In this document: positions 40,661 through 47,696 of the stretch, piece by piece
How positions within the stretch are numbered: position 1 is the first letter of the stretch
Layout of the letters: each line of letters starts with the position of its first letter
Origin: UBA5018 sp947463165
GTDB lineage: Bacteria > Cyanobacteriota > Cyanobacteriia > PCC-6307 > Cyanobiaceae
Length of the DNA: 64,000 bases
Direction of reading: 5' to 3'
Assembly (NCBI GenBank): GCA_943371245.1
Contig: CALRTY020000001.1
Location: 375,554 to 439,553 of the forward strand
Notes under the pieces: model-generated
Told to the model about the DNA's origin: nothing
Seen by the model: the letters and a program-made list of their open reading frames with translations, nothing else
Databases searched by the model: none
Made by a program: the position numbers and the translations under genes

Positions 40661-41748
40661 GCAGTGCTGCCATGACTGGGGCATAATCGCCAACCACAAC
40701 CGCCAACCATTACCAGACGCCATGACCTGCCGCTTTGACCTGCCGCTTTGGCCCGCCGCCAAGGGAGGGAAAAGCAAGGCCATCACAAAATATCATCTGA
40801 GCTTATCGCCTGAATTTACGATTGTTTACCAGCCAAGCCCCCCCAACCCAGCAAAAAGGTCCTTAAGGTTTGCCAAGCCAAAATTCCTGAGGTTACCCAA
40901 TGGCTACTGTCACCCATCCCTTGGCCACCGGCGCTTCCCAGTCTGAAAAATGCAGCAATTCCCCCCTGGCCGCTACTTTTTTATTGCCCCTGGCAAAAGC
41001 ATGACCCATGCTAATTGCCTGGCCCCTGTAACACAACCCACATCCAGCCAGGCCAATTGCAGCAACAACCTCATAACGAGCCAATTTCATTAAGAGGCAC
41101 GAGGAAAAGACTCACTCAAGACTCTAACCAATTTAGAAAACAACGAATCTCCAGCCTTACAATTGCACCAAACATCGCAGTCGATGCGATGGTTACTATC
41201 CAAAACAAGCCTCTCGATTCTACATCAATTTCTTAGCCTCTAAATTTTTTCACATTATTAAAGCTGCATCTCGATTCAGGCCTATCGCCTCCTCCCGCGG
41301 CTCGAGCTAATTGACCTCAAAAACGAATATACCATTTTCAGTCAATTTAAACAACAATAGAAAAGCAATCCGCTATTAATTGCTGGATAAACTCTGCAAA
41401 ACCATAATTTAGCTAGCTTCACCCCGGAAATATTTGTTGAGCCGTGGACCCAGAAGCAGCTCAAGAGTATTCAGGGATTGCCAAATAATAATTATATTCA
41501 TTCTGTCCCTAACAGATGGGATACGAACGCGACTAATCACCTGCATTATCATCCGAAAAAGACCATGCATTGCCTTTCCCTGGTTGGGCGTCCACCACCT
41601 CGATCCATTGGAGATCAAACAAACTGATCGAATGGATTTGCAAGTCTGGTGCCAGGCCGCACCCAACCCGGCCTGCCAGCCCCTAGCCTTTGCCAGTCAC
41701 AAACACGACACGAACAGAGGAGCAACTATCGGATACAACGAGGCCAAA
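40661..41748. other. Long AT-rich spacer before the bicarbonate transporter operon
   Basis: About 1.1 kb without a convincing large gene, and clearly AT-richer than the surroundings. The best small candidate is a 34-codon frame at 40900-41004 (MATVTHPLATGASQSEKCSN...), preceded by GAGG 7 nt before its ATG. I do not recognise it. Minus-strand frames at 40893-41090 and 41409-41666 show no family resemblance. A CmpR-type LysR gene, which might be expected here, is absent. The region may hold an uncharacterised regulatory RNA or decayed sequence. Confidence 0.4.
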
Positions 41749-41829
41749 AATGACCAACCCTAAGGTCATTTGATTTTTCACTAGCCATTTGCCAATAGAT
41801 AAAGTCATCCATGACGATCTGATAGATCG
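41749..41829 (+). promoter_or_regulatory. Three clustered inverted repeats upstream of cmpA
   Basis: Within 80 bp there are three perfect inverted repeats. AATGACC-N8-GGTCATT lies at 41749-41770, GTCAT-CC-ATGAC at 41804-41815, and CGATCT-GAT-AGATCG at 41815-41829. The last two share a base. They end 65 nt before the cmpA ATG, so they are placed as operators for a dimeric regulator such as a LysR-type protein; the first could also be a weak terminator. None matches a consensus I can assert with confidence. Confidence 0.5.
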
Positions 41830-41893
41830 CCATTGCTTGACTATGTCTTGACCTGCGTTCAATCTTCCGCCTTCCCTTGCACTATCCATTGCA

Positions 41894-43228
41894 ATGACAT
41901 CTCGACGACGAATATTTGTTCTGATCACCGGGGCGCTTTCTAGCGCTATTGTCCTGGCTGGCTGCTTGGGCAATCCCCCCAGCAGCAGTGGCTATCGCGG
42001 TAAGTCCATACCGCTAAATACCGCCGCAAGTGCTTTACTAGAAACCGACACAATCAAGCTCGGATTTATTCCGATTCTCGAAGCAGCTCCCCTGGTGGTA
42101 GGTGTTGAGAAGGGTTTCTTTGCCAAGCACGGCTTGAAAGTGGAGTTGGCAAAACAGGCCAGCTGGCCAGCTGCCCGCGATAACCTGGTGCTGGGGTCAA
42201 CCGGGGGCGGCATTGATGGTGGCCAATGGCAACTGCCAATGCCCCAAATGATCAGCGAAGGCGTGATCACCGACGGCAAAAAGGTGCCAATGGTGATTCT
42301 GGCCATGCTAATGAGCCAGGGTAACGGCATTGCCGCTGCCAATAGCGTAAAAGATGCAAACCTGAGCTACGACTTAAAGGGTAAATCTGAATACTTTGCC
42401 AACTTTCAAAAGCAGCAAGGCCGTAAATTTAGATCAGCATATACATTTCCCAATGCCAACCAGGATATCTGGATTCGCTGGTGGTATGCCGCTGGTGGTA
42501 TCGATCCAGATAAAAGTATCGAGCTGTTGACCGTACCGGCCACCGAAACCCTACAGGGCATGCGCAACGGCACCATGGAGACCTTCTCCACTGGTGACCC
42601 CTGGCCATCACGGATTGGTAGGGATGACATTGGCTATTTGGCGGCCCTCACTGCCCAGATTTGGCCAGTACATCCCGAGGAATTTCTGGCACTGCGCTCC
42701 GACTGGGTAAAAAGCCATCCCAAAGCATCTGTCGCTCTGCTAAAGGGACTCATCGAAACCCAGAGGTGGATGGATAAAACTGAGAATCGCCCCCAGGTGG
42801 CCAAGATTCTTAGCTCGCGTAAATGGTACAACGTACCAGCCCAAGTTCTCGAAGAATCTCTCACTGGTCAATATAAGCTGGGGGCCGAAGGCAAAACTAA
42901 GGCAAATCCAAAACTTAGGCCGCTCTACTGGGCCAGCGACCGGGGGGTGATTTCATACCCATATAAGAGCCTTACCAACTGGTTCCTTTTAGAAGCGATC
43001 CGCTGGAAGTTCTTCCCAGGCAAACTGGATACAATCGACCAAGCAAATCAAATTAACGAGCGCACCGTTCGAGACGACCTATGGCGCGAGGCGGCTAAAC
43101 AAGTGGGCGTGCCAGCAAAGGACATCCCCACTGGCTCCAGCCGTGGCAAAGAAGTCTTTTTCGACGGTACTGTCTATGACCCCGCCGATCCCGCAGGCTA
43201 TCTCAATAGCCTGAAGATCAAACGCTAG
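41894..43228 (+). CDS. cmpA: Bicarbonate (nitrate-type) ABC transporter substrate-binding lipoprotein CmpA
   Basis: The product is 444 residues with a lipobox (SAIVLAGCLG) that would anchor it at the outer face of the plasma membrane. It has the CmpA/NrtA pattern: IKLGFIPILEAAPLVVGVEKGFFAKHGLKVEL, KQASWPAARDNL, GGGIDGGQWQLPMP, FSTGDPWPSR, DLWREAAKQVG and SRGKEVFFDGTVYDP. NrtA (nitrate) and CmpA (bicarbonate) are hard to separate. After HPE this protein has Glu (IWPVHPEEFLALR). As I recall, the bicarbonate/Ca2+-binding CmpA has Glu there and the nitrate form has Lys. The adjacent CO2-uptake genes also favour bicarbonate. Confidence 0.8.
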   Translation: MTSRRRIFVLITGALSSAIVLAGCLGNPPSSSGYRGKSIPLNTAASALLETDTIKLGFIPILEAAPLVVGVEKGFFAKHGLKVELAKQASWPAARDNLVLGSTGGGIDGGQWQLPMPQMISEGVITDGKKVPMVILAMLMSQGNGIAAANSVKDANLSYDLKGKSEYFANFQKQQGRKFRSAYTFPNANQDIWIRWWYAAGGIDPDKSIELLTVPATETLQGMRNGTMETFSTGDPWPSRIGRDDIGYLAALTAQIWPVHPEEFLALRSDWVKSHPKASVALLKGLIETQRWMDKTENRPQVAKILSSRKWYNVPAQVLEESLTGQYKLGAEGKTKANPKLRPLYWASDRGVISYPYKSLTNWFLLEAIRWKFFPGKLDTIDQANQINERTVRDDLWREAAKQVGVPAKDIPTGSSRGKEVFFDGTVYDPADPAGYLNSLKIKR

Positions 43229-43275
43229 GCATTCAATGGTTATTCAGACTAAGCATTAAATTACTGCTTAGCTCC

Positions 43276-43311
43276 CTCAACTGCCTCAACGCCCTCAACT
43301 CTCTCAACTCC
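43276..43311. repeat. 9-bp tandem repeat between cmpA and cmpB
   Basis: Four units of CTCAAC(T/G)(G/C)(C/T) type tile 43276-43311. They lie 48 nt after the cmpA stop, following a short inverted repeat TAAGCA/TGCTTA around 43249-43270 that may attenuate transcription after cmpA. Confidence 0.7.
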
Positions 43312-43395
43312 CTGGACAGCCTGCTACCGCCTCTGGCCATTATGGCCTGAAGCAGTGGTACTTGATTACAAAACCCCTTAGCCAATTTATCTTCA

Positions 43396-44229
43396 ATGAC
43401 TACTCTCTCCTCAAATCCATCCGCTGCAAAATCGAATCCAATGGGCTGGTGGAAGCGAAATCGCAAGTCGATCTTGCCACCGATTCTCGGCATTGGTGGC
43501 TTCCTGATCTTTTGGCAGCTCTCCGCTAGCCTTGGCTTCACCAGACTGCCAGGCCCCTTAAGTTTATTTACGGAAGAGCGAACCAGAGAATTACTACTCT
43601 ATCCTTTTTATGATCGCGGCGGCCTAGACAAGGGACTATTCTGGCAGACCATAGCCAGCCTTGGCAGGGTGGCCCAAGGTTATTCTCTAGCCGCCATTGT
43701 TGGCATCAGCGTGGGCATAGCCATTGGTCTAAACCAGGCGCTCAATCGGGCATTTGATCCCCTATTTCAGTTCCTACGCATGGTGGCGCCCCTAGCCTGG
43801 GTACCAATTGCCCTGGTGATATTTCAAAAAAACCAGCCAGCTGCCATCTTTGTGATCTTCATCACCTCTGTATGGCCGATCCTGATTAACACAGCCGAAG
43901 GCGTACGTCAAATTCCCCAGGACTATCGGAACGTGGCCCTGGTTCTAAACATGTCAAAGCGACGTTTCTTCACCAAAATTCTAATTCCCTCCGCTCTGCC
44001 GTACATCTTTACTGGCCTTCGTATTTCCATTGGCTTGTCCTGGCTAGCCATTATCGCAGCAGAAATTGTAATGAGTGGCATTGTGGGCATTGGCTTCTTT
44101 ATCTGGGATGCCTACCAGCAAAATTATGTGAGCGATATTCTGCTGGCGGTTGTCTGGATTGGTGGTGTTGGACTGCTGCTGGATCGCCTTATGGCAGCCC
44201 TGCAGAAATTTATTTCGCCAGTTAAGTAG
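43396..44229 (+). CDS. cmpB: Bicarbonate ABC transporter permease CmpB
   Basis: The 277-residue product is an NrtB/CmpB/SsuC-type permease. A cytoplasmic N-terminus precedes the first span (ILPPILGIGGFLIFWQLSASLGF). Further spans are around VAQGYSLAAIVGISVGIAIGLN and PAAIFVIFITSVWPILINTAEGV. The docking loop EGVRQIPQDYRNVALVLNMSKRRFFTKILIPSALPYIFTGLRI carries the EAA-like helix for the CmpC/CmpD ATPases. Six spans are expected. It is followed after 11 nt by the small membrane protein gene. Confidence 0.85.
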   Translation: MTTLSSNPSAAKSNPMGWWKRNRKSILPPILGIGGFLIFWQLSASLGFTRLPGPLSLFTEERTRELLLYPFYDRGGLDKGLFWQTIASLGRVAQGYSLAAIVGISVGIAIGLNQALNRAFDPLFQFLRMVAPLAWVPIALVIFQKNQPAAIFVIFITSVWPILINTAEGVRQIPQDYRNVALVLNMSKRRFFTKILIPSALPYIFTGLRISIGLSWLAIIAAEIVMSGIVGIGFFIWDAYQQNYVSDILLAVVWIGGVGLLLDRLMAALQKFISPVK

Positions 44230-44240
44230 GCGTGAGGTCC

Positions 44241-44402
44241 ATGAATCTAATCGAGCAGCTGCGCTCATTACCCTCCAGACTGGAGGCCATAGATCAGTCT
44301 CTGTTTCGCCGCGAAATAGTGATTCCCTTCCTAGTAGGAAGACTATTACTGATGGCTGTCATGATTTACTTCTTTATCTTGGCAAGTCAGGCACTGCAAT
44401 AA
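44241..44402 (+). CDS. New 53-residue single-span membrane protein inside the cmp operon
   Basis: A complete frame begins at the ATG at 44241, 11 nt after cmpB, with GTGAGG just upstream as ribosome binding site. It ends at TAA 44402, 96 nt before cmpC. The first 24 residues (MNLIEQLRSLPSRLEAIDQS) are an amphipathic helix with alternating charged and hydrophobic residues. Then FRRE precedes one transmembrane segment (IVIPFLVGRLLLMAVMIYFF) and a short tail ILASQALQ. The double Arg before the span predicts a cytoplasmic N-terminus. No known Cmp or Nrt component has this position or size. It could be an assembly, regulatory or coupling subunit of the transporter (inference). Confidence 0.7.
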   Translation: MNLIEQLRSLPSRLEAIDQSLFRREIVIPFLVGRLLLMAVMIYFFILASQALQ

Positions 44403-44498
44403 GAACAGGCCACAAGATCATCCATCCCACTACCGTGAATCCAAAGCAAGACAAGCACTGAGATTAGCAAATTCACCCAATCATGGAGAAAAAATCCA

Positions 44499-46487
44499 AT
44501 GACTAGCCTTGTTCAAGTTCAAGAAATTGAAAAGAATTTCCCCCTGAGCGGTGGGGGCAACTACCTGGCACTGCAGGGCATTGATCTGCAGATCCAAAAA
44601 GGGGAATTCATCTCCCTGATCGGCCATTCCGGTTGTGGTAAGAGCACCCTGCTCAACATGATTGCCGGCCTGGATCTGCCTACCGCTGGCACGGTACTGC
44701 TCGATGGCGAAACGGTGCAGCGCCCCGGTCCAGACAAGATGGTGGTGTTTCAAAACTATTCCTTGCTGCCCTGGCTCACGGTGCGGCAGAACATCAGCCT
44801 GGCCGTAGATGAGGTGATGCCAACTATCTCCCGCCAGGAGAGAGAAGCGGTAATTGATGAGCACATCGCCATGGTGGGGCTCAGCCATGCGGTGGACAAA
44901 CTGCCGCTGCAGCTATCCGGTGGCATGCGCCAGCGGGTGGCCATCGCCCGGGCCCTGGCGATCAAGCCCAAGCTGCTCTTACTTGATGAACCGTTCGGGG
45001 CCCTAGATGCCCTAACCAGGGGCAATCTGCAGGAGAAACTGATGCAGATCTGCAATGAGCATCAACTCACCGCGGTGATGGTTACCCACGACGTAGACGA
45101 AGCTGTGTTGCTTTCCGACCGTATTGTGATGCTCACTAATGGGCCTGGATCGAAGATTGGTGACATTTTAACCGTGGACATTCCCCGGCCGCGCAAGCGA
45201 TTGGAGGTGGTCCATCATCCCAGCTACTACAGCCTGCGATCGGAAATCATCTACTTCCTTAATCGCCAGAAACGGGTGAAGCAATGGCAGGCCAAGCCCC
45301 ACAAAACGTTGGCCCGTCATGGCCTGGAGAAAGTTAATCTAGATCTGGGCTTCATTCCACTAGCCGCCTGTGCCCCATTAGCGGTAGCCGAAGCCAAGGG
45401 ATTTTTTAGCAAGCATGGCCTCGACGAGGTACAGCTGGTGCGTGAAACTAGCTGGCGGGGGGTTACAGATGGCTTGGTGGATAGCACATTGGATGCGGCC
45501 TTAATGCCCTCTGGTATGCCCACCTGGATGACGGCGGGTGGCCATGGTGGTCCGCCCCTGCCGATCGTGACAGCGCTTACCTTGAGCCGCAACGGTAATG
45601 GAATCACCTTGGCTACGCGTATTGCCCAACAAGGGGTGAGCACGGTTGCTGAATATCGCGATTACCTGCTGAGAACTAATCGGGAAAGCCACCAGCTTGG
45701 GATTGTGCATCCAGCATCTATGCACAATCTGCTGTTGCGTTATTGGTTGGCATCGAATGGGATCGATCCAGATCACGACGTGCATCTGCAAACCCTGCCG
45801 CCAGCCCAGATGCTCGCCGACCTAAAGGATGGCTCAATCGATGGTTACTGCGTGGGTGAACCATGGAATTGGCGGGCGGAACAGGAGGGCCACGGCTTCC
45901 CTATCGTTGGCGACCTGGATATCTGGTCGGGTCACCCCGGCAAGGTACTGGGGGTGCGTGAGGATTGGGCATTGAGCTATCCCAATACCCACATCGCCTT
46001 AACTAAGGCATTGTTGGAAGCCTGCCGCTATTGCGCCGATCCTGCCCACTGGAGTGAGTTGAGCGAGTTACTTAGCGACCGCCGCTATCTGGGCATGAAG
46101 CAGGAGCTGATTCGCTTCGGTAACGCAAGCGATGATAATAGCCAGGAGTCATCGCCCCACAGCCTATTTTTTGGCCCTGCGGTAAACAGACCAAGCCGCA
46201 GCGAACACCTTTGGATTCTCACCCAGCTGGCCCGCTGGAGTGAAATCCCCTTCCCGCGTAACTATGTGGAAATCCTGGAGCGTATCTGTGCGGTAAGTGT
46301 GTATAGCACTGCGGCTCGGGAGCTGGGCTTAGATGACGTCTCCTACCAGCGGGGTGGTATCGAACTGTTTGACGGAGTGGCCTTCAACGCAGACGACCCG
46401 ATCTCCTATCTCAACCAACTTTCTATTCATAAGGATTTTTGCGTGGCCGAAATCCCACTTAAACCAGCAAGGGCAATGAAGGCATAA
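44499..46487 (+). CDS. cmpC: Bicarbonate ABC transporter ATPase with C-terminal sensor domain, CmpC
   Basis: The 662-residue product is a two-part protein. Residues 1-255 are an ATPase: Walker A GHSGCGKSTLLNMIAGL, Q-loop VVFQNYSLLPWLTV, signature LSGGMRQRVAIARALAI, Walker B LLLLDEPFGALDAL and H-loop VTHDVDEA. From about residue 280 (VNLDLGFIPLAACAPLAVAEAKGFFSKHGL) to the end it is a CmpA-like solute-binding domain on the cytoplasmic side. This fused form is unique to NrtC/CmpC; in NrtC the domain senses cytosolic substrate and inhibits uptake. The start ATG at 44499 has GGAG 10 nt upstream. Confidence 0.88.
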   Translation: MTSLVQVQEIEKNFPLSGGGNYLALQGIDLQIQKGEFISLIGHSGCGKSTLLNMIAGLDLPTAGTVLLDGETVQRPGPDKMVVFQNYSLLPWLTVRQNISLAVDEVMPTISRQEREAVIDEHIAMVGLSHAVDKLPLQLSGGMRQRVAIARALAIKPKLLLLDEPFGALDALTRGNLQEKLMQICNEHQLTAVMVTHDVDEAVLLSDRIVMLTNGPGSKIGDILTVDIPRPRKRLEVVHHPSYYSLRSEIIYFLNRQKRVKQWQAKPHKTLARHGLEKVNLDLGFIPLAACAPLAVAEAKGFFSKHGLDEVQLVRETSWRGVTDGLVDSTLDAALMPSGMPTWMTAGGHGGPPLPIVTALTLSRNGNGITLATRIAQQGVSTVAEYRDYLLRTNRESHQLGIVHPASMHNLLLRYWLASNGIDPDHDVHLQTLPPAQMLADLKDGSIDGYCVGEPWNWRAEQEGHGFPIVGDLDIWSGHPGKVLGVREDWALSYPNTHIALTKALLEACRYCADPAHWSELSELLSDRRYLGMKQELIRFGNASDDNSQESSPHSLFFGPAVNRPSRSEHLWILTQLARWSEIPFPRNYVEILERICAVSVYSTAARELGLDDVSYQRGGIELFDGVAFNADDPISYLNQLSIHKDFCVAEIPLKPARAMKA

Positions 46488-46490
46488 CCA

Positions 46491-46514
46491 CACGCCGAGT
46501 GCCATGGCGGCGTG
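46491..46514 (+). promoter_or_regulatory. Hairpin between cmpC and cmpD
   Basis: A perfect 7-bp inverted repeat (CACGCCG / CGGCGTG, 46491-46497 and 46508-46514) begins 4 nt after the cmpC stop and is followed by an AT-rich stretch. It could lower read-through into cmpD or protect the upstream mRNA end. The 107-nt spacer to cmpD otherwise has no gene. Confidence 0.45.
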
Positions 46515-46594
46515 AGAATTTATTTGATCATCGCTCAGGTCTTCCAGAGTCTCATTGGTAGCCTACCGTTTTTTAATTACCCTTCATTCCCATC

Positions 46595-47437
46595 ATGACA
46601 CTTGCTTCCAACAAAGGTACTGGAGTTCTTAGCTCACAGACCACCATCACACCACTTTTTTTGCACTTTAAAAACCTTAACAAGGTATACCCCACCCCCA
46701 ATGGGCCCTATTCGGTGCTCGAAAATGTGAATTTGGAGGTTAATTCAGGCGAATTCATCTGTGTGATTGGCCATTCTGGCTGTGGCAAATCAACCCTGCT
46801 GAATATGGTGTCTGGCTTTGCTAAGCCCTCCAGCGGCGAGGTTTTGCTGCATGGCGTGCCAATCAAAAAGCCTGGACCAGACCGGATGGTGGTATTCCAG
46901 GGCTATGCGCTCTTACCATGGATGACGGCCTACGAAAACGTAGCCCTGGCGATTGACTCGGTAAAGCCCAATCTATCCCAGCAACAAAGAAGAGATATTG
47001 CCATGGAGCATTTAGAAATGGTAGGTCTCACGGCGGCAGCAAACAAGTGCATAACTCAAATATCCGGAGGCATGAAGCAACGGGTGGCAATTGCCAGAGC
47101 CCTGGCAATTAGACCAGAAGTGCTAATCCTTGACGAGCCATTTGGAGCTCTTGATGCAATCACCAAGGAAGAGCTTCAAGAAGAGCTACTGAAAATCTGG
47201 AACACTCAAAAGTGCACGGTACTAATGATTACCCACGACATTGACGAGGCTTTATTTCTAGCCGATCGGCTGGTGATGATGACCAATGGTCCGGCAGCTG
47301 GTATTGGCGAAGTGATGGCGATTGACTTTCCAAGGCCACGAAACCGGGAGGATATCATGGAGGATCCTCGCTACTACGAGCTGCGCAATCGAGCCCTGGA
47401 TTTTCTTTACAATCGCTTTGCTCACGACGATACCTGA
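46595..47437 (+). CDS. cmpD: Bicarbonate ABC transporter ATPase CmpD
   Basis: This is the second ATPase of the transporter, 280 residues without the sensor domain. Motifs are Walker A GHSGCGKSTLLNMVSGF, Q-loop VVFQGYALLPWMTA, signature ISGGMKQRVAIARALAI, Walker B VLILDEPFGALDAI and ITHDIDEALFLADR. The C-terminal segment DFPRPRNREDIMEDPRYYELRNRALDFLYNRF is typical of NrtD/CmpD. With CmpC it forms the asymmetric ATPase pair for CmpB. The first 20 residues before FLHFKNLNKVYPTPNGPYSV are unremarkable; a later start is possible. Confidence 0.88.
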   Translation: MTLASNKGTGVLSSQTTITPLFLHFKNLNKVYPTPNGPYSVLENVNLEVNSGEFICVIGHSGCGKSTLLNMVSGFAKPSSGEVLLHGVPIKKPGPDRMVVFQGYALLPWMTAYENVALAIDSVKPNLSQQQRRDIAMEHLEMVGLTAAANKCITQISGGMKQRVAIARALAIRPEVLILDEPFGALDAITKEELQEELLKIWNTQKCTVLMITHDIDEALFLADRLVMMTNGPAAGIGEVMAIDFPRPRNREDIMEDPRYYELRNRALDFLYNRFAHDDT

Positions 47438-47443
47438 GCTGAT

Positions 47444-47479
47444 GGCCAGCCGCAAAAGCTTTACGGCCTGCGGCTGGCC
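47444..47479 (+). terminator. Strong hairpin after cmpD
   Basis: A perfect 11-bp GC-rich inverted repeat (GGCCAGCCGCA / TGCGGCTGGCC, 47444-47454 and 47469-47479) with a 14-nt loop starts 7 nt after the cmpD stop. No T-run follows. It separates the transporter operon from the ndhF3 operon, but read-through is conceivable. Confidence 0.55.
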
Positions 47480-47511
47480 CATGCACTCGCCGCGACGAAG
47501 CTCGCCCCTGG

Positions 47512-47635
47512 TCAATGGGTATCAATACTTAGAAGCAGGCACGAAAATATGACAGCCACTAGGTTTTTGGTCAGCCCAGGGGCTGGATAGATCACATTTG
47601 CTTTTCACTCCCATAGGAACCATCACTGTCAGTGA
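47512..47635 (+). promoter_or_regulatory. Candidate operator elements upstream of ndhF3
   Basis: Two elements lie upstream of ndhF3. TCAATG-GGT-ATCAAT at 47512-47526 has the half-sites I remember for CcmR/NdhR, the LysR repressor of inducible carbon-uptake genes, but with a shorter spacer (3 instead of about 10). A perfect palindrome TCACTG-T-CAGTGA lies at 47623-47635, about 60 nt before the ndhF3 start. Either could mediate low-CO2 induction. Confidence 0.4.
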
Positions 47636-47696
47636 CACCCAACTCCCCTGGACAATCCCTAGGCTTCTTCGATCGTGACCCCTTCGTCTTGATGTG

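Noticed and set aside
40893..41090. 65-codon minus-strand frame starting MKLARYEVVAAIGLAGCGLC with a lipobox-like start
   Set aside because: No ribosome binding site, no family resemblance, overlaps an equally weak plus-strand frame; not enough to call.
41894..47437. Nitrate transporter nrtABCD
   Set aside because: Possible in principle because the families are very similar. The Glu after HPE in the binding protein and the adjacent CO2-uptake operon favour bicarbonate; no nirA or narB is near.
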